From the NCBI RefSeq assembly GCF_007559025.1, contig NZ_CP041765.1, positions 2,662,679-2,726,678 on the forward strand: a DNA stretch of 64,000 nt, given 5' to 3'. The DNA is from Tomitella fengzijianii (lineage in GTDB: Bacteria > Actinomycetota > Actinomycetes > Mycobacteriales > Mycobacteriaceae). Positions 1 to 9,857 of this stretch are shown here, one piece after another (the stretch's first letter is position 1; every line of letters starts with the position of its first letter). The notes under the pieces were generated by a model. That model made no database searches. It was given only the letters and a program-made list of their open reading frames with translations, and was not told the origin of the DNA. The position numbers and the translations under genes are program-made.

Positions 1-1093
1 AGCCGTGCGTATCGGCGAAGGTGCCCCGCTGGATGCCGGTGAGCGTGTCCCGCAGCGCCCGAGTCACCTCGCCCGCCTCGCCGTCGGCCACGGTGAACTC
101 GCCGTCGGCGTGTTTGACCGTCCCGACGGGGGTGATCACCGCCGCCGTTCCGCAGGCGAAGACCTCGGTGATGTCACCGGATGCGCAGCCGCGCTGCCAC
201 TCGTCCGCGCTGATCCGGCGCTGCTCCACGCCGTAGCCTGCGTCCGCGGCCAGCTGCAGAAGCGAGTCGCGGGTGACGCCCGGCAGCAGCGAGCCGGACA
301 ACTCGGGGGTGACCAGGCGTGCGTCGGAGCCGGAACCGAAGACGAAGAACAGGTTCATCCCGCCCATCTCCTCGATGTACTCGCGCTCCACCGCGTCGAG
401 CCACACCACCTGGTCGCAGCCCTTCTCCGCCGCCTGCGCCTGCGCGATCAGCGACGCGGCGTAGTTGCCGCCGAATTTGGCCGCGCCCGTGCCGCCGGGA
501 GCGGCGCGCACGTACTCGTGCGAGAGCCACACGCTCACAGGCTTGATCCCGCGCGGGAAGTACGCGCCCGCGGGCGACGCGATGAGCACGTACCGGTAAC
601 CGTCGGACGGGCGCACGCCCAGTCCCACGTCGGTGGCGAGCATGAACGGCCTCAGATACAGCGACTCCTCGCCGCCCGCCGGCGGAACCCATGCGGAGTC
701 GACGGAGAGCAGCTGCCGCAGCGATTCGAGGAAGAGCTCCTCCGGCAGATCGGCCATCGCGAGACGCTCTCCCGACGTCCGGAACCGGCGGGCGTTGGCG
801 TCCGGCCGGAACGAGTGGATGCCGCCGCTCTCGTGCCGGTAGGCCTTGAGCCCCTCGAAGATCGACTGGCCGTAGTGCAGCACCGTGGCCGCCGGGTCGA
901 ACGTCAACGGCCCGTAGGGGCCCACCACCGCGTCATGCCAGCCCTGCTCGGGCGAAAAGTCGATGGTGACCATGTGGTCGGTGAAGAACTTCCCGAAGCC
1001 GGGGGCCGCCAGTACGCGCTCGCGCTCGGCGTCCGAATGCGGTGCGGGATGCGGCTTGTGCGCGAATTCGGGAAGTCCGGTCATGCGCGTCAT
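1..1093 (-). CDS. ilvE: Branched-chain amino-acid aminotransferase (3' end cut by window edge)
   Basis: PLP-dependent fold-type IV aminotransferase that interconverts Leu/Ile/Val and their 2-oxo acids with glutamate/2-oxoglutarate. Reading leftward from the ATG at 1093, the product starts [16 protein letters not shown] and carries [28 protein letters not shown] and, near residue 200, [15 protein letters not shown] with the PLP-binding lysine. About 364 codons are visible; the reading frame leaves the window in [12 protein letters not shown], which is very close to the usual C-terminus, so only a handful of residues are missing. It reads away from gcvT, whose stop lies 14 bp upstream, so the two may share a transcript. 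The assignment is firm from motif identity and from the ilvE-gcvT order known in mycobacteria. Confidence 0.95.
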   Translation of the reverse strand, partial: MTRMTGLPEFAHKPHPAPHSDAERERVLAAPGFGKFFTDHMVTIDFSPEQGWHDAVVGPYGPLTFDPAATVLHYGQSIFEGLKAYRHESGGIHSFRPDANARRFRTSGERLAMADLPEELFLESLRQLLSVDSAWVPPAGGEESLYLRPFMLATDVGLGVRPSDGYRYVLIASPAGAYFPRGIKPVSVWLSHEYVRAAPGGTGAAKFGGNYAASLIAQAQAAEKGCDQVVWLDAVEREYIEEMGGMNLFFVFGSGSDARLVTPELSGSLLPGVTRDSLLQLAADAGYGVEQRRISADEWQRGCASGDITEVFACGTAAVITPVGTVKHADGEFTVADGEAGEVTRALRDTLTGIQRGTFADTHG

Positions 1094-1107
1094 GATATCG
1101 CAGGCGG

Positions 1108-2250
1108 TCAACGGACCCTGCTCGGCACGAACGGCGGCGCGACCACCTCGCACCGGAGACCACGGCCGCGCACATCCACCGTGACGGTGTCGCCGGTCCG
1201 CGGCGCGGCCTGCGCGTCCATCAGCGCCAGCGCGATCCCCGCACCGAGGGTGGGCGAGAAGGTTCCGGACGTGCAGACCCCCAGCACGGTTCCATCCTCG
1301 TCGCGGACCTCGTGTCCCGGGCGGGGGATGCCCCTGCCGAGGGCCCGCAGCGCCCGGAGCCTGCGCGGCGCGCCGGCCGCGCGCATCTCCTGCAGTGCCG
1401 CGCGCCCGCGGAAGGCCGGCTTGTCCCACGCGACAGCCCATCCGCACCGCGCCTCGAGCGGCGAGATCCGTTCCGACAGTTCGTGTCCGTGCAGCGGGTA
1501 GGCCATCTCGGTACGCAGGGTGTCGCGCGCCGCCAGACCCGCGAGGACCCCGCCCTGTTCCTCGACGGCGGCGTGCAGCGCATCGAAAACCGCGCCCGCG
1601 CGCGCCCACGGGACGATCACCTCGTATCCGAGCTCCCCGGTGTAGCCGGTGCGGCCGACCCTCACGTCCACGCGCGCCGCGCCGAAATCCGCAGCGAGGT
1701 CGGTGAACCGCATGTAACCGATCTCCGTCGGCAGCCCGGCGGCCGCCAGCACCGCCGGCGAGCGCGGCCCCTGCACCGCCAGCACCGCGCGCCCGCGGTG
1801 CTCGTCGACCACCTCGATTCCGGCCGGAGCGCCCGCACGCAGCACCTCCGCGACCGCCCGGGCGTTGGCCGCGTTGGGGACCAGGAACACCTCACCCGGG
1901 CCGACGCGGTACGCCAGCATGTCGTCCGTCACTCCGCCGTCCTCGGTGCAGCAGAGCGTGTACTGCGCGGCGCCGTCGCCGATGGCGCCGAGATCCGCGG
2001 TCAGGACGGTGTCGACGTACCCTGCGGCATCCGGGCCCCGCACCGTCAACTTTCCCAAGTGCGAGACGTCGAAGATCCCCACCCGCTCGCGCACACCGTT
2101 GTGCTCGGCGACGACCCCGGTGAACGACATCGGCATGTCCCACCCGCCGAACTCCCCGAAATCCGCGCCGAGCGCAGCGTGCCTGTCATGCAACGGGCCG
2201 CGCAGCACGCCGCGGTCCGTCGCGTCCGTGGAGTGGAAGTCCATGTCCAT
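1108..2250 (-). CDS. gcvT: Glycine cleavage system T protein (aminomethyltransferase)
   Basis: Tetrahydrofolate-dependent aminomethyltransferase of the glycine cleavage complex. It takes the aminomethyl group from lipoylated H protein to give methylene-THF and ammonia. The 380-residue product begins [14 protein letters not shown] and contains [23 protein letters not shown] and, in the C-terminal half, [13 protein letters not shown] and [18 protein letters not shown], all typical of GcvT. The ATG at 2250 is preferred: a -10-like TACGGT lies 6 nt upstream with no Shine-Dalgarno, suggesting a leaderless message, and an upstream extension of the frame has no family similarity. It sits just upstream of ilvE on the same strand; the other gcv genes are not in the window. 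Confidence 0.95.
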   Translation of the reverse strand: MDMDFHSTDATDRGVLRGPLHDRHAALGADFGEFGGWDMPMSFTGVVAEHNGVRERVGIFDVSHLGKLTVRGPDAAGYVDTVLTADLGAIGDGAAQYTLCCTEDGGVTDDMLAYRVGPGEVFLVPNAANARAVAEVLRAGAPAGIEVVDEHRGRAVLAVQGPRSPAVLAAAGLPTEIGYMRFTDLAADFGAARVDVRVGRTGYTGELGYEVIVPWARAGAVFDALHAAVEEQGGVLAGLAARDTLRTEMAYPLHGHELSERISPLEARCGWAVAWDKPAFRGRAALQEMRAAGAPRRLRALRALGRGIPRPGHEVRDEDGTVLGVCTSGTFSPTLGAGIALALMDAQAAPRTGDTVTVDVRGRGLRCEVVAPPFVPSRVR

Positions 2251-2256
2251 GCCCCG

Positions 2257-2262
2257 ACCGTA
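2257..2262 (-). promoter_or_regulatory. -10-like hexamer of gcvT (leaderless start)
   Basis: On the minus strand TACGGT lies 6 nt before the gcvT ATG. No ribosome-binding site is visible, so transcription probably starts at or next to the start codon. Confidence 0.5.
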
Positions 2263-2466
2263 TCGCCGCCGGGACGGGTGCACCGCGGCTTCACCCGACC
2301 GCCCACCGCCCACGCGGCAGGGCCGCCGCAACCCGGCCACCACGGACGCCGCCGCCGTTCCCGACGCGGTCGATACGATGGCGGAGTACACAGCCGACGG
2401 CCGTTCCGGCAGTCTTCCATCGGTCTCCGAGGAGCCGGCCGCTCTGCACCGACCCGTCCGGCAGAA

Positions 2467-2508
2467 CATTCTTGGCCACGATCCATGCATTCCTGGCCAC
2501 GATCCATC
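2467..2508 (+). repeat. Tandem pair of 21-bp repeats upstream of leucyl aminopeptidase
   Basis: Two adjacent 21-bp units (2467-2487 and 2488-2508) both read CATTC[T/C]TGGCCACGATCCAT and differ at only two positions. They end 11 bp before the likely GTG start of the aminopeptidase, immediately next to its ribosome-binding site. They could be a duplicated regulatory site or a slippage product. Confidence 0.8.
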
Positions 2509-2519
2509 AGGAGCCGCAA

Positions 2520-4088
2520 GTGAGTGCCTCGCACACCGACCCCGCTTCGCCGACGTTCCCCGTACCGACGCCCCGGCTCGCCGCGGTGACCGCCGTCGAC
2601 CCCGCCGCCGAGGTCCTCGTGGTGGGACTGTTGCAGGGCGAGCAGGGGCCTTCCCTGGCCGACCTCGGCCCGCTGTCCGGCGAACTCGCCGCCGACGTCC
2701 TCGCCCGCCTGGAATCCGTGGGGGCCGACGGCGCCGACGGCACGGTGCACCGGGTCCCCGCCCCGCAGGAACTCGGCGTGTCGAGTGTCCTCGCCGTGGG
2801 CCTCGGCGGCGTTTCCGAACCGTCGGTGGACACCGACGACGCAGCGACCGGCGAGCCCGAAGAGCGCCTCCGCCAGGCCGCGGGCACGGCCGCACGTGCG
2901 CTCACCGGCGTCGAACACGCGGTGACGACGCTGTCGCTGCGCGCCGCGGGTCCCACCGCGGAAGGCTTCGTGCTGGGCGCCTATCGGTACGACGAGTTCA
3001 AATCGGAGCCCGGCCCCGCCCCCGTCGCCCGTGTCGACCTCCTGGTGCCGGACGCCGCAGCGGAGTCCGGCGACGGCGCGGATCCCGTCGCACAGGTCGA
3101 GCACGCCGCGGCCGTCGCCGCCGCCGTCGTGATCGCGCGGAACTTCGTCAACACCCCGCCCAGCCACCTGTATCCCGCCGAATTCGCAGACCGGGCACGC
3201 GCAGTGGGCACGGCGACCGGTCTCGACGTCGAGGTGCTCGACGAGGACGACCTCGCCGAGGGCGGCTACGGCGGCATCCTCGGCGTCGGCAAGGGGTCGT
3301 CGCGCCCGCCGCGTCTGGTGCGCATGGCGCATCGCGGCGGGACGGACGGGGCGCCCGGCGTCGCGCTGGTCGGCAAGGGGGTCACCTTCGACTCCGGCGG
3401 CATCTCCATCAAGCCGGCGGCGGGCATGGAGAACATGACCTCCGACATGGGCGGCGCCGCGGCAGTGGTCGCCACCGTGGTGCTCGCCGCGCAGCTGGGC
3501 ATCCCGCTGGACGTCACCGCGTACGTCCCGATGGCGGAGAACCTGCCGTCCGCCACAGCGCAACGCCCCGGCGACGTGCTCACCCAATACGACGGCACCA
3601 CCGTCGAGGTCATCAACACCGACGCCGAGGGACGGCTCATCCTGGCCGACGCGATCGCGCGCGCCTGCGAGGACTCCCCCGCCTACCTCATCGACACCGC
3701 CACCCTCACCGGCGCGCAGATGGTCGCGCTGGGGTCGCGCACGCCCGGCGTGATGGGCACGGACGACTTCCGCGACCGCGTCGCCCGGATCTCCCGCACG
3801 GTGGGCGAGAACGGCTGGCCCATGCCACTGAGCGGCGAGCTGCGCGCCGACCTGGATTCGAAGGTGGCCGACCTGGCCAACGTCACCAACCACCGTTGGG
3901 GCGGGATGCTGGTGGCCGGGCTGTTCCTGCGCGAGTTCGTCGCGGACGGCGTCCAATGGGCGCACCTCGACGTGGCGGGACCCGCGTACAACACCGGAGG
4001 CGCCTTCGGTTACACCGGCAAGGGCGGCACCGGCGTACCCGTGCGCACCATGATCGCCGTGCTGGAGGACATCGCCGCAAACGGCTGA
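2520..4088 (+). CDS. pepA: Leucyl aminopeptidase, M17 family
   Basis: Cytosolic di-metal exopeptidase that removes N-terminal residues, usually a hexamer. The 522-residue product has the M17 catalytic core: [16 protein letters not shown] with the active-site lysine and metal-binding Asp, [10 protein letters not shown], and [13 protein letters not shown] with the conserved Arg; C-terminal [14 protein letters not shown] and AGPAYN complete the domain. The frame is open from 2472, but GTG 2520 is chosen because CAGGAG precedes it at normal spacing and the upstream part is encoded by the 21-bp tandem repeats. It is transcribed divergently from gcvT and ends in a strong hairpin. Known as pepB in M. 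tuberculosis. Confidence is high for family, moderate for the start. Confidence 0.93.
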   Translation: MSASHTDPASPTFPVPTPRLAAVTAVDPAAEVLVVGLLQGEQGPSLADLGPLSGELAADVLARLESVGADGADGTVHRVPAPQELGVSSVLAVGLGGVSEPSVDTDDAATGEPEERLRQAAGTAARALTGVEHAVTTLSLRAAGPTAEGFVLGAYRYDEFKSEPGPAPVARVDLLVPDAAAESGDGADPVAQVEHAAAVAAAVVIARNFVNTPPSHLYPAEFADRARAVGTATGLDVEVLDEDDLAEGGYGGILGVGKGSSRPPRLVRMAHRGGTDGAPGVALVGKGVTFDSGGISIKPAAGMENMTSDMGGAAAVVATVVLAAQLGIPLDVTAYVPMAENLPSATAQRPGDVLTQYDGTTVEVINTDAEGRLILADAIARACEDSPAYLIDTATLTGAQMVALGSRTPGVMGTDDFRDRVARISRTVGENGWPMPLSGELRADLDSKVADLANVTNHRWGGMLVAGLFLREFVADGVQWAHLDVAGPAYNTGGAFGYTGKGGTGVPVRTMIAVLEDIAANG

Positions 4089-4096
4089 CACACCGC

Positions 4097-4127
4097 GGGG
4101 ACGGTGGCCGCCTCGGCCGCCGTCCCC
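4097..4127. terminator. Bidirectional hairpin between pepA and the convergent small gene
   Basis: Arms 4097-4110 and 4114-4127 pair over 14 bp (one G-U type mismatch) with a 3-nt loop, 8 bp after the pepA stop and 12 bp before the end of the convergent gene. There is no T tract, as is usual for high-GC terminators. Confidence 0.7.
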
Positions 4128-4139
4128 GGGCACGTGCGC

Positions 4140-4520
4140 TCAATCCACCGGATCCCGCTGCTGCGCGCGGTCCTCGAGCAGCTCCGCCCGCAATTCTCTC
4201 CGCCGCCGGACGCGGGCGCGTTCGATGTGGTCGCGCATGCGCTGCGGATATCCGACTTTGGTCACGTCGTAGATCGGGATCGCGGCCTCCCGCCCCACCC
4301 GCGACGCGCCACGGGCGCCGCCGGGCGCCCGGCGGGTCCAGTTGCCGTCCTTGTCGACGAGGACGATCGTGACCGCGTTGAAGGAGTTCTCCGGCTCCAC
4401 GAACCCCTCGACGCCGTCGTGGGACGTGGCCCAGGCCACCAGGTACGCGCGATCAGCGCCGGCGCGCGTCCGCTTGTCCTTCGCCGCCGGTCCGCCGAAC
4501 AACCCGTCCAACAATCCCAT
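4140..4520 (-). CDS. Conserved actinobacterial hypothetical protein
   Basis: A 126-residue product beginning MGLLDGLFGG. The middle reads TRAGADRAYLVAWATSHDG, VTIVLVDKDGNWTRR and IPIYDVTKVGYPQRMRDH, followed by an Arg-rich, highly charged helix at the C-terminus. I recognise the general form from proteins encoded next to dlaT in other Mycobacteriales but know no function. It has no signal peptide or membrane segment, so it is probably cytoplasmic. It converges with pepA and is divergent from dlaT, separated by a 517-bp gap. Start: ATG 4520, the first in-frame ATG consistent with the MGLLDGLFGG opening. Confidence 0.75.
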   Translation of the reverse strand: MGLLDGLFGGPAAKDKRTRAGADRAYLVAWATSHDGVEGFVEPENSFNAVTIVLVDKDGNWTRRAPGGARGASRVGREAAIPIYDVTKVGYPQRMRDHIERARVRRRRELRAELLEDRAQQRDPVD

Positions 4521-5037
4521 CGAGCATCCCCATCATCGCGTTGACAACCTTCGCCGCACCTCGTCACCCCTCCCCGCCACCCGTCGTCACGCCCGCCCCG
4601 CGCCGACACGTGCCCGGATCCCCGCACAATTCTGCCATCGGAACACCGCGGCGCGCCGCGCCCCTGCGCACACCGCGCACCGCATGCGCAGCGCCTGTCG
4701 TGGTGCGGGAGCCGGCCCGGGGTCGCGGCGGCCGAGCCTACCTGCGGGTCGGTTTCCGCGCGCGGCTTCTACAGCACACCCACCACGAGCACAAATCACG
4801 CACGGGTGCAAGGATGGACGCCGGAGATGCCCGACGGCGCCGGCATGGGCAGCGCGGGTGCGGACTAGCGACGGCAACGAGCGACGTCCGCCCGTGGAGC
4901 CCGTGCCGCTCTTCGGCAAAACGGTACCTCCAGGCCCACCGGCCAGCCCACAATGAAGCCGTGCCCGCCGACCGGGCAGCAGCACGGCGCAGAGCGACCC
5001 CGAAGAACACATACACAACTTTCAGGAGTCAGACGAC
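4521..5037. other. Non-coding gap upstream of dlaT
   Basis: 517 bp with no convincing gene on either strand; short overlapping frames have irregular codon use. It must contain the promoters of the divergent small gene and of dlaT. I could not place a clear -35/-10 pair or riboswitch. The dlaT ribosome-binding site (CAGGAG at about 5021) lies at its right end. Confidence 0.5.
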
Positions 5038-6840
5038 ATGGCCTTCTCCGTCCAGATGCCGGCCCTCGGCGAGAGCGTCACCGAAGGGACCGTCACGAGG
5101 TGGCTCAAGCAGGAGGGCGACACGGTAGAGGTCGACGAGCCCCTGCTGGAAGTCTCCACCGACAAGGTCGACACCGAGATCCCGTCCCCCGCCGCAGGTG
5201 TCCTCACCAAGATCGTGGCGCAGGAGGACGACGTGGTCGAGATCGGCGGCGAGCTCGCCACCATCGGCGACGCCGGCGAAGCTCCCCAGGAGCAGCCGGA
5301 GCAGCAGCAGGAGGCGCCTGCGGCCGAGCAGGACTCGACTCCGCAGCAGGACTCCGCCCCCCAGCAGGATTCCGCCCCCCAGCAGGATTCCGCCCCCCAG
5401 CAGGATTCGGCCCCCCAGCAGGACTCCGGTGGCGCCGACGGAGGCACCCCGGTGACGATGCCCGAGCTCGGCGAGTCGGTCACCGAGGGCACGGTCACCC
5501 GGTGGCTCAAGTCGATCGGCGACGAGGTCGCAGTGGACGAACCCCTGCTGGAGGTCTCCACCGACAAGGTCGACACCGAGATCCCGTCGCCGCTCGCCGG
5601 CACCCTGCTGGAGATCACCGCGCAGGAGGACGAGGTGGTCGACGTCGGCGGCCGACTCGGTGTCATCGGATCCGGTTCCCCCGCACCCGAGAAGCAGCAG
5701 CCCCCCGCCCAGGAGCCGCCCAAGCAGGAGCAGGCCTCCACCCAGGCGGCCCCCCAGCAGCAGGCCCCGGCTCCCGCCCAGCAGCAGGCCCCCGCCCAGG
5801 CAGCGCCCCAGCAACAGGCCCCGGCTCCCGCCCAGCAGCAGGCCCCCGCCCAGGCGGCCCCCCAGCAGCAGGCCCCGGCTCCCGCGTCGTCCGGGAGCAC
5901 CCCGTACGTCACCCCGCTGGTGCGCAAGCTCGCGGGCCAGCACGGAGTGGACCTGAACTCCGTGCGCGGCACCGGTGTCGGCGGCCGCATCCGCAAACAG
6001 GACGTGCTCGCCGCGGCAGAGGACAACAAGGCCGCCGCCGCAGCCCCCGCTGCTCCGGCCGCACCGGCGCGGTCCGGGTCCGGCGCTTCGGCCGCACCCC
6101 GGCCCGAGCTCGCCCACCTGCCGGGCACCACGCAGAAGGCCAACCGCATCAGGCAGATCACTGCGATCAAGACGCTCGAGTCGCTGCAGACCACCGCCCA
6201 GCTCACCCAGACCCACGAGGTCGACATGAGCCGGGTGGTATCCCTGCGTGCACAGGCCAAGGCCGCGTTCGCCGAGCGGGAGGGCGCCAACCTGACGTTC
6301 CTGCCGTTCTTCGCCAAGGCAGCGGTGGAGGCGCTCAAGGCGCACCCCAACGTCAACGCAAGCTACGACGCGGACGCCAAGGAGATCACCTACTACTCGG
6401 CGGTGCACCTCGGCATCGCGGTGGACACCGAGCAGGGGCTGCTCTCGCCCGTGATCCACAATGCGAGCGACCTGTCGCTCGCCGGGCTCGCGCGCGCCAT
6501 CGCCGACATCGCCGACCGCGCACGGACCGGCGGCCTCAAGCCGGACGAACTCACGGGCGGCACGTTCACGATCACCAACATCGGCAGCCAAGGTGCGCTG
6601 TTCGATACGCCGATCCTCGTCCCGCCGCAGGCCGCGATGCTGGGCACCGGCGCCATCGTCAAGCGCCCCGCCGTGGTCAAGGACGACGCCGGCAACGAAT
6701 CGCTCGGCATCCGGTCGATGTGCTACCTGCCGCTGACCTACGACCACCGCCTGGTCGACGGCGCGGACGCGGGACGTTTCGTCAGCACGATCCGCCAGCG
6801 CCTCGAGGAGGGTGCGTTCGAGGCCGACCTCGGCCTGTAA
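5038..6840 (+). CDS. dlaT: Dihydrolipoamide acyltransferase (E2), two lipoyl domains
   Basis: E2 core of the pyruvate dehydrogenase complex, moving acyl groups from E1 (AceE, also in this window) to CoA; in mycobacteria the same protein also serves peroxynitrite reductase. The 600 residues hold two lipoyl domains, each with a [10 protein letters not shown] site (Lys43 and Lys177), an E3/E1-binding domain around 290-325 ([22 protein letters not shown]) and a catalytic domain from about 370 with the active-site His570 in TYDHRLVDG. The linkers are simple repeats: QQDSAP hexads after lipoyl 1 and a longer QQQAPAPAQ-type repeat after lipoyl 2. ATG 5038 has CAGGAG upstream. lipB and lipA, which make its cofactor, lie just downstream. 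Sometimes annotated sucB. Confidence 0.95.
   Translation: MAFSVQMPALGESVTEGTVTRWLKQEGDTVEVDEPLLEVSTDKVDTEIPSPAAGVLTKIVAQEDDVVEIGGELATIGDAGEAPQEQPEQQQEAPAAEQDSTPQQDSAPQQDSAPQQDSAPQQDSAPQQDSGGADGGTPVTMPELGESVTEGTVTRWLKSIGDEVAVDEPLLEVSTDKVDTEIPSPLAGTLLEITAQEDEVVDVGGRLGVIGSGSPAPEKQQPPAQEPPKQEQASTQAAPQQQAPAPAQQQAPAQAAPQQQAPAPAQQQAPAQAAPQQQAPAPASSGSTPYVTPLVRKLAGQHGVDLNSVRGTGVGGRIRKQDVLAAAEDNKAAAAAPAAPAAPARSGSGASAAPRPELAHLPGTTQKANRIRQITAIKTLESLQTTAQLTQTHEVDMSRVVSLRAQAKAAFAEREGANLTFLPFFAKAAVEALKAHPNVNASYDADAKEITYYSAVHLGIAVDTEQGLLSPVIHNASDLSLAGLARAIADIADRARTGGLKPDELTGGTFTITNIGSQGALFDTPILVPPQAAMLGTGAIVKRPAVVKDDAGNESLGIRSMCYLPLTYDHRLVDGADAGRFVSTIRQRLEEGAFEADLGL
5326..5428 (+). repeat. 18-bp tandem repeats in the first dlaT linker
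   Basis: About six in-frame copies of an 18-bp unit of the form CAGCAGGATTCCGCCCCC, encoding QQDSAP hexapeptides between the two lipoyl domains. The central copies are nearly identical at DNA level, so copy number may vary between strains. Confidence 0.85.
5737..5886 (+). repeat. Longer tandem repeats in the second dlaT linker
   Basis: Near-identical units of roughly 60 bp encoding [18 protein letters not shown]-type Pro/Ala/Gln-rich sequence between the second lipoyl domain and the subunit-binding domain. This is a flexible swinging-arm linker. Confidence 0.8.
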
Positions 6841-6863
6841 CCGCACGGCACGTTAGTAAACCC

Positions 6864-6905
6864 CCGCACCCGGGTCCTCGTCGTTACGATGGGACCCGGG
6901 TGCGG
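6864..6905 (+). terminator. Hairpin after dlaT
   Basis: Perfect 14-bp inverted repeat (6864-6877 with 6892-6905) around a 14-nt loop, 24 bp after the dlaT stop. Confidence 0.7.
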
Positions 6906-6932
6906 TGCGTCCGCAGGAAGGGGTGCTGGGCA

Positions 6933-7817
6933 ATGCGAGTGGCGGTGGCGGGGTCGTCGGGACTGATCGGCACGGCACTCGTCGCCCGGCTCCGGGAGGG
7001 CGGCCATCGCGTGGTGCGACTGGTGCGGCGCCCGGCCCGCGGCGACGACGAGATCTCGTGGAGTCCGGCCACCGATCACCTGCCCACCGTGCACCTGGAC
7101 GGCCTCGACGCGGTCGTCAACCTGTGCGGCGTGGGCATCGGCGACCGCCGCTGGACCGGCGCCCGCAAGCAGCTCATCCGCGACAGTCGCGTCGAGCCCA
7201 CCGAGGTCATCGCCCGCGCCGCCGCCGCTGCCGGCGTCCCCGCGCTGATCAACGCCGGCGCCGTCGGCTACTACGGCGACACCGCCGACCGGGTGGTGGA
7301 CGAGTCCGCGCCCGCCGGTTCGGGTTTCCTCGCGAGCGTGTGCGTCGACTGGGAGGATGCGGCCCGCAGCGCCTCGGATGCGGGCATGCGCGTGGTCACG
7401 TGCCGCAGCGGCGTGGTGCTCTCGCCGCGCGGCGGCATGCTCGCCCCGCTCAAGCGGCTCTACTCCGTCGGCCTCGGCGGGCGGCTCGGCAGCGGTCACC
7501 AGTACATGTCCTGGATCTCGCTAGACGACGAGGTCCGCGCGATCGAATTCCTGCTGCACGACGACGAGGCGCGGGGGCCGGTCAACATCACCGGCCCCGC
7601 ACCCGTCACCAACACCCAGTTCAACGCGGCGCTCGGTCGCCGTCTGCACCGTCCCGCCCCGTGGATCGTGCCGCCGGTAGCCCTGCGCATGGCGATGGGC
7701 GGGTTCGCGTCCGAGGCGGTGCTCGCCGGCCAGCGCGCCATCCCGCGGGAGCTCGAACGCCTGGGATTCGCCTTCCGGCACGCCACCATCGGACAGGCGC
7801 TCGACGCCGCCGTCTGA
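6933..7817 (+). CDS. TIGR01777-family NAD(P)-dependent epimerase-like protein
   Basis: A 294-residue extended short-chain-dehydrogenase-like protein. N-terminal [18 protein letters not shown] is the dinucleotide-binding Rossmann motif, [18 protein letters not shown] and [18 protein letters not shown] are hallmarks of the TIGR01777/YfcH group, and the C-terminal [21 protein letters not shown] resembles the DUF1731 tail. The substrate is unknown. It corresponds to the gene between dlaT and lipB in M. tuberculosis (Rv2216). ATG 6933 is preceded by AGGAAGGGG. It lies directly after the dlaT terminator and 95 bp before lipB. Confidence 0.9.
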   Translation: MRVAVAGSSGLIGTALVARLREGGHRVVRLVRRPARGDDEISWSPATDHLPTVHLDGLDAVVNLCGVGIGDRRWTGARKQLIRDSRVEPTEVIARAAAAAGVPALINAGAVGYYGDTADRVVDESAPAGSGFLASVCVDWEDAARSASDAGMRVVTCRSGVVLSPRGGMLAPLKRLYSVGLGGRLGSGHQYMSWISLDDEVRAIEFLLHDDEARGPVNITGPAPVTNTQFNAALGRRLHRPAPWIVPPVALRMAMGGFASEAVLAGQRAIPRELERLGFAFRHATIGQALDAAV

Positions 7818-7899
7818 CGCGCCGTCCCGGCATCGCTCCCGGCGCCGCCACCGATCCGCCCCGCCGATCCGCCCCGCCGATGCCCCGGCGGCGACGGCG

Positions 7900-7905
7900 T
7901 AATGT
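7900..7905 (+). promoter_or_regulatory. -10-like hexamer of lipB (leaderless start)
   Basis: TAATGT lies 7 nt before the lipB ATG and no Shine-Dalgarno is visible. Confidence 0.5.
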
Positions 7906-7912
7906 CGTCCGC

Positions 7913-8710
7913 ATGCGCAGCGTCACGGAATCCATCCGCTCGTCCACCGGCCCGGTGATCGTGAGCGAGTGGGGAAGCGTCGACTACCTCGAGGCGTGGG
8001 ACCGCCAGCGTGCGCAACTCGACGACCGCGCCGCAGACGGGCCGGATTCGATGCTGCTGCTGGAGCATCCGGCGGTCTACACGGCCGGACGGCGCACCCT
8101 TCCGGAGGAGCGGCCGGAGGACGGGACGCCGGTGATCGACGTCGACCGGGGCGGGAAGATCACCTGGCACGGCCCCGGACAGCTGGTCGGGTACCCCATC
8201 ATCGGCCTCGCCGAGCCCGTCGACGTGGTCGAATACGTTCGGCGGCTGGAGCAGGCGCTGATCTCCGTGTGCACGGGCATGGGCGTGCGGTGCGGGCGCG
8301 TCCCGGGCCGCTCCGGCGTGTGGCTGCCCGCGGCTGCGGACACGGCCGACGGCGCAGTGCGGCCCGAGCGCAAGATCGCGGCCATCGGGATCCGCGTCGA
8401 GCGCGGCATCACCATGCACGGCTTCGCACTCAACTGCGACGCCGACCTGACCGACTTCTCTTCGATCATCCCCTGCGGGATCACCGACGCCGGCGTCACC
8501 TCGCTGAGCATCGAGCTGGGCCGGGACGTCCCCTCGTCTGATGTCCTTCCCGATGTGCGGGACGCGGTGCTCGCGGCCCTCGACGGCAGTCTTCCCGTCG
8601 AGGAATGCGACATCCCGCGGCGCACGCCGGAGGAACTCGCCGGCGCGGCGTCGGTCTCGTCCGCGGAGCCGGTCCGGCCGTCGTTCATGGAGCCCATCCG
8701 GCTGGGCTGA
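7913..8710 (+). CDS. lipB: Octanoyl-[acyl-carrier-protein]:protein N-octanoyltransferase
   Basis: Transfers octanoate from acyl carrier protein to lipoyl-domain lysines, the first step of lipoate synthesis. The 265-residue product contains [14 protein letters not shown], the [17 protein letters not shown] signature, the active-site lysine in [10 protein letters not shown] followed by ITMHGFALN, and the catalytic cysteine in FSSIIPCGI. It is slightly longer than typical LipB because of a C-terminal tail after residue 230. ATG 7913 is chosen because of the -10-like TAATGT 7 nt upstream and because the LipB domain begins soon after. Followed by lipA 30 bp downstream, which has its own -10 box. 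Confidence 0.95.
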   Translation: MRSVTESIRSSTGPVIVSEWGSVDYLEAWDRQRAQLDDRAADGPDSMLLLEHPAVYTAGRRTLPEERPEDGTPVIDVDRGGKITWHGPGQLVGYPIIGLAEPVDVVEYVRRLEQALISVCTGMGVRCGRVPGRSGVWLPAAADTADGAVRPERKIAAIGIRVERGITMHGFALNCDADLTDFSSIIPCGITDAGVTSLSIELGRDVPSSDVLPDVRDAVLAALDGSLPVEECDIPRRTPEELAGAASVSSAEPVRPSFMEPIRLG

Positions 8711-8727
8711 CCACCCCGCGCGGCGCG

Positions 8728-8733
8728 TAGCAT
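8728..8733 (+). promoter_or_regulatory. -10-like hexamer of lipA (leaderless start)
   Basis: TAGCAT lies 7 nt before the GTG start of lipA with no ribosome-binding site between. Confidence 0.5.
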
Positions 8734-8740
8734 CGGCCGT

Positions 8741-9754
8741 GTGACTGTGGCCCCGGAAGGACGCAAGCTCCTACGCATCGAAGCCCGGAACGCTCAAACA
8801 CCCATCGAGCGCAAACCGGAATGGATCAAGACCCGTGCACACATGGGTCCCGAGTACACCGAACTCAAGGGTCTCGTGCAGAGCGAGTCGCTGCACACCG
8901 TGTGCGAAGAGGCCGGCTGCCCCAACATCTTCGAATGCTGGGAGGACCGCGAGGCCACCTTCCTCATCGGCGGCGACCAGTGCACCCGGCGGTGCGATTT
9001 CTGCCAGATCCACACCGGCAAGCCCCAGCCGCTCGACACCGACGAGCCGCGCCGCGTGGCCGAATCCGTGCGGTCGATGGGTCTGCGGTATTCGACGGTC
9101 ACCGGCGTCGCCCGCGACGACCTGCCCGACGGGGCCAGCTGGATCTACGCCGAGACCTGCCGCTTGATCCACGAGCTCAACCCGGGTACCGGCGTCGAGC
9201 TTCTGATCGACGACTTCCAGGGCGATGCGCAGGCGCTGCAGGCCGTGTTCGACGCACGCCCCCAGGTGCTCGCCCACAACCTGGAGACCGTGCCGCGCAT
9301 CTTCAAGCGGATCCGGCCGGCGTTCCGGTACCAGCGCAGCCTCGACGTGCTCACCGCGGCCCGCGAGGCCGGGCTGGTGACCAAATCCAACCTGATCCTC
9401 GGGATGGGCGAGACCACCGACGAGGTCGTCGAATCGATGCAGGCGCTGCGCGACGCGGGCTGCGAGATCCTCACCATCACGCAGTACCTGCGGCCATCGG
9501 CCCTGCACCACCCCATCGACCGGTGGGTCAAGCCGCAGGAGTTCGTCGAGCTGTCCGACGTCGCGCGCGGCATGGGGTTCTCCGGGGTTCTCGCCGGGCC
9601 GTTGGTGCGCTCGTCGTACCGCGCCGGCCGCCTCTACGCGCAGGCGGTGCGCGAGCGTGGCGAGTCGCTTCCGGAAAACCTCGCGCATCTCGCCGATTCC
9701 GGCAGCACCTGGCAGGAGGCCGGCTCGGTGCTGGCCCGGATGCAGCAGTCCTGA
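8741..9754 (+). CDS. lipA: Lipoyl synthase (radical SAM)
   Basis: Inserts two sulfurs into protein-bound octanoate, finishing lipoyl groups made by LipB for DlaT and GcvH. The 337 residues contain the auxiliary-cluster motif [12 protein letters not shown] (CX4CX5C) and the radical-SAM motif CTRRCDFC (CX3CX2C), followed by [19 protein letters not shown] and the C-terminal RSSYRAG serine ligand region, so all cluster ligands are present. GTG 8741 gives the usual N-terminal extension ([22 protein letters not shown]). Genes on both sides are in the same direction. Confidence 0.97.
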   Translation: MTVAPEGRKLLRIEARNAQTPIERKPEWIKTRAHMGPEYTELKGLVQSESLHTVCEEAGCPNIFECWEDREATFLIGGDQCTRRCDFCQIHTGKPQPLDTDEPRRVAESVRSMGLRYSTVTGVARDDLPDGASWIYAETCRLIHELNPGTGVELLIDDFQGDAQALQAVFDARPQVLAHNLETVPRIFKRIRPAFRYQRSLDVLTAAREAGLVTKSNLILGMGETTDEVVESMQALRDAGCEILTITQYLRPSALHHPIDRWVKPQEFVELSDVARGMGFSGVLAGPLVRSSYRAGRLYAQAVRERGESLPENLAHLADSGSTWQEAGSVLARMQQS

Positions 9755-9844
9755 CGGGCCGCCGCCGGTCGCTCCGCCGCTCGGCCGGACGTGCCGGTGG
9801 TCTCCATGCAGCGCACCGCGGCACAGCGCACCTGCGTGGACCCG

Positions 9845-9850
9845 TATCGT
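9845..9850 (+). promoter_or_regulatory. -10-like hexamer of the DUF4191 gene
   Basis: TATCGT lies 7 nt upstream of the ATG at 9858, suggesting a leaderless transcript. Confidence 0.5.
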
Positions 9851-9857
9851 GAGGGGT

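Noticed and set aside
5-1501. Long plus-strand frame over ilvE and gcvT
   Set aside because: It is the antisense of two clear genes; such frames are common at this GC content.
5326-5428. Regular short repeats as a possible CRISPR array
   Set aside because: Units are contiguous without spacers and are in-frame protein-coding.
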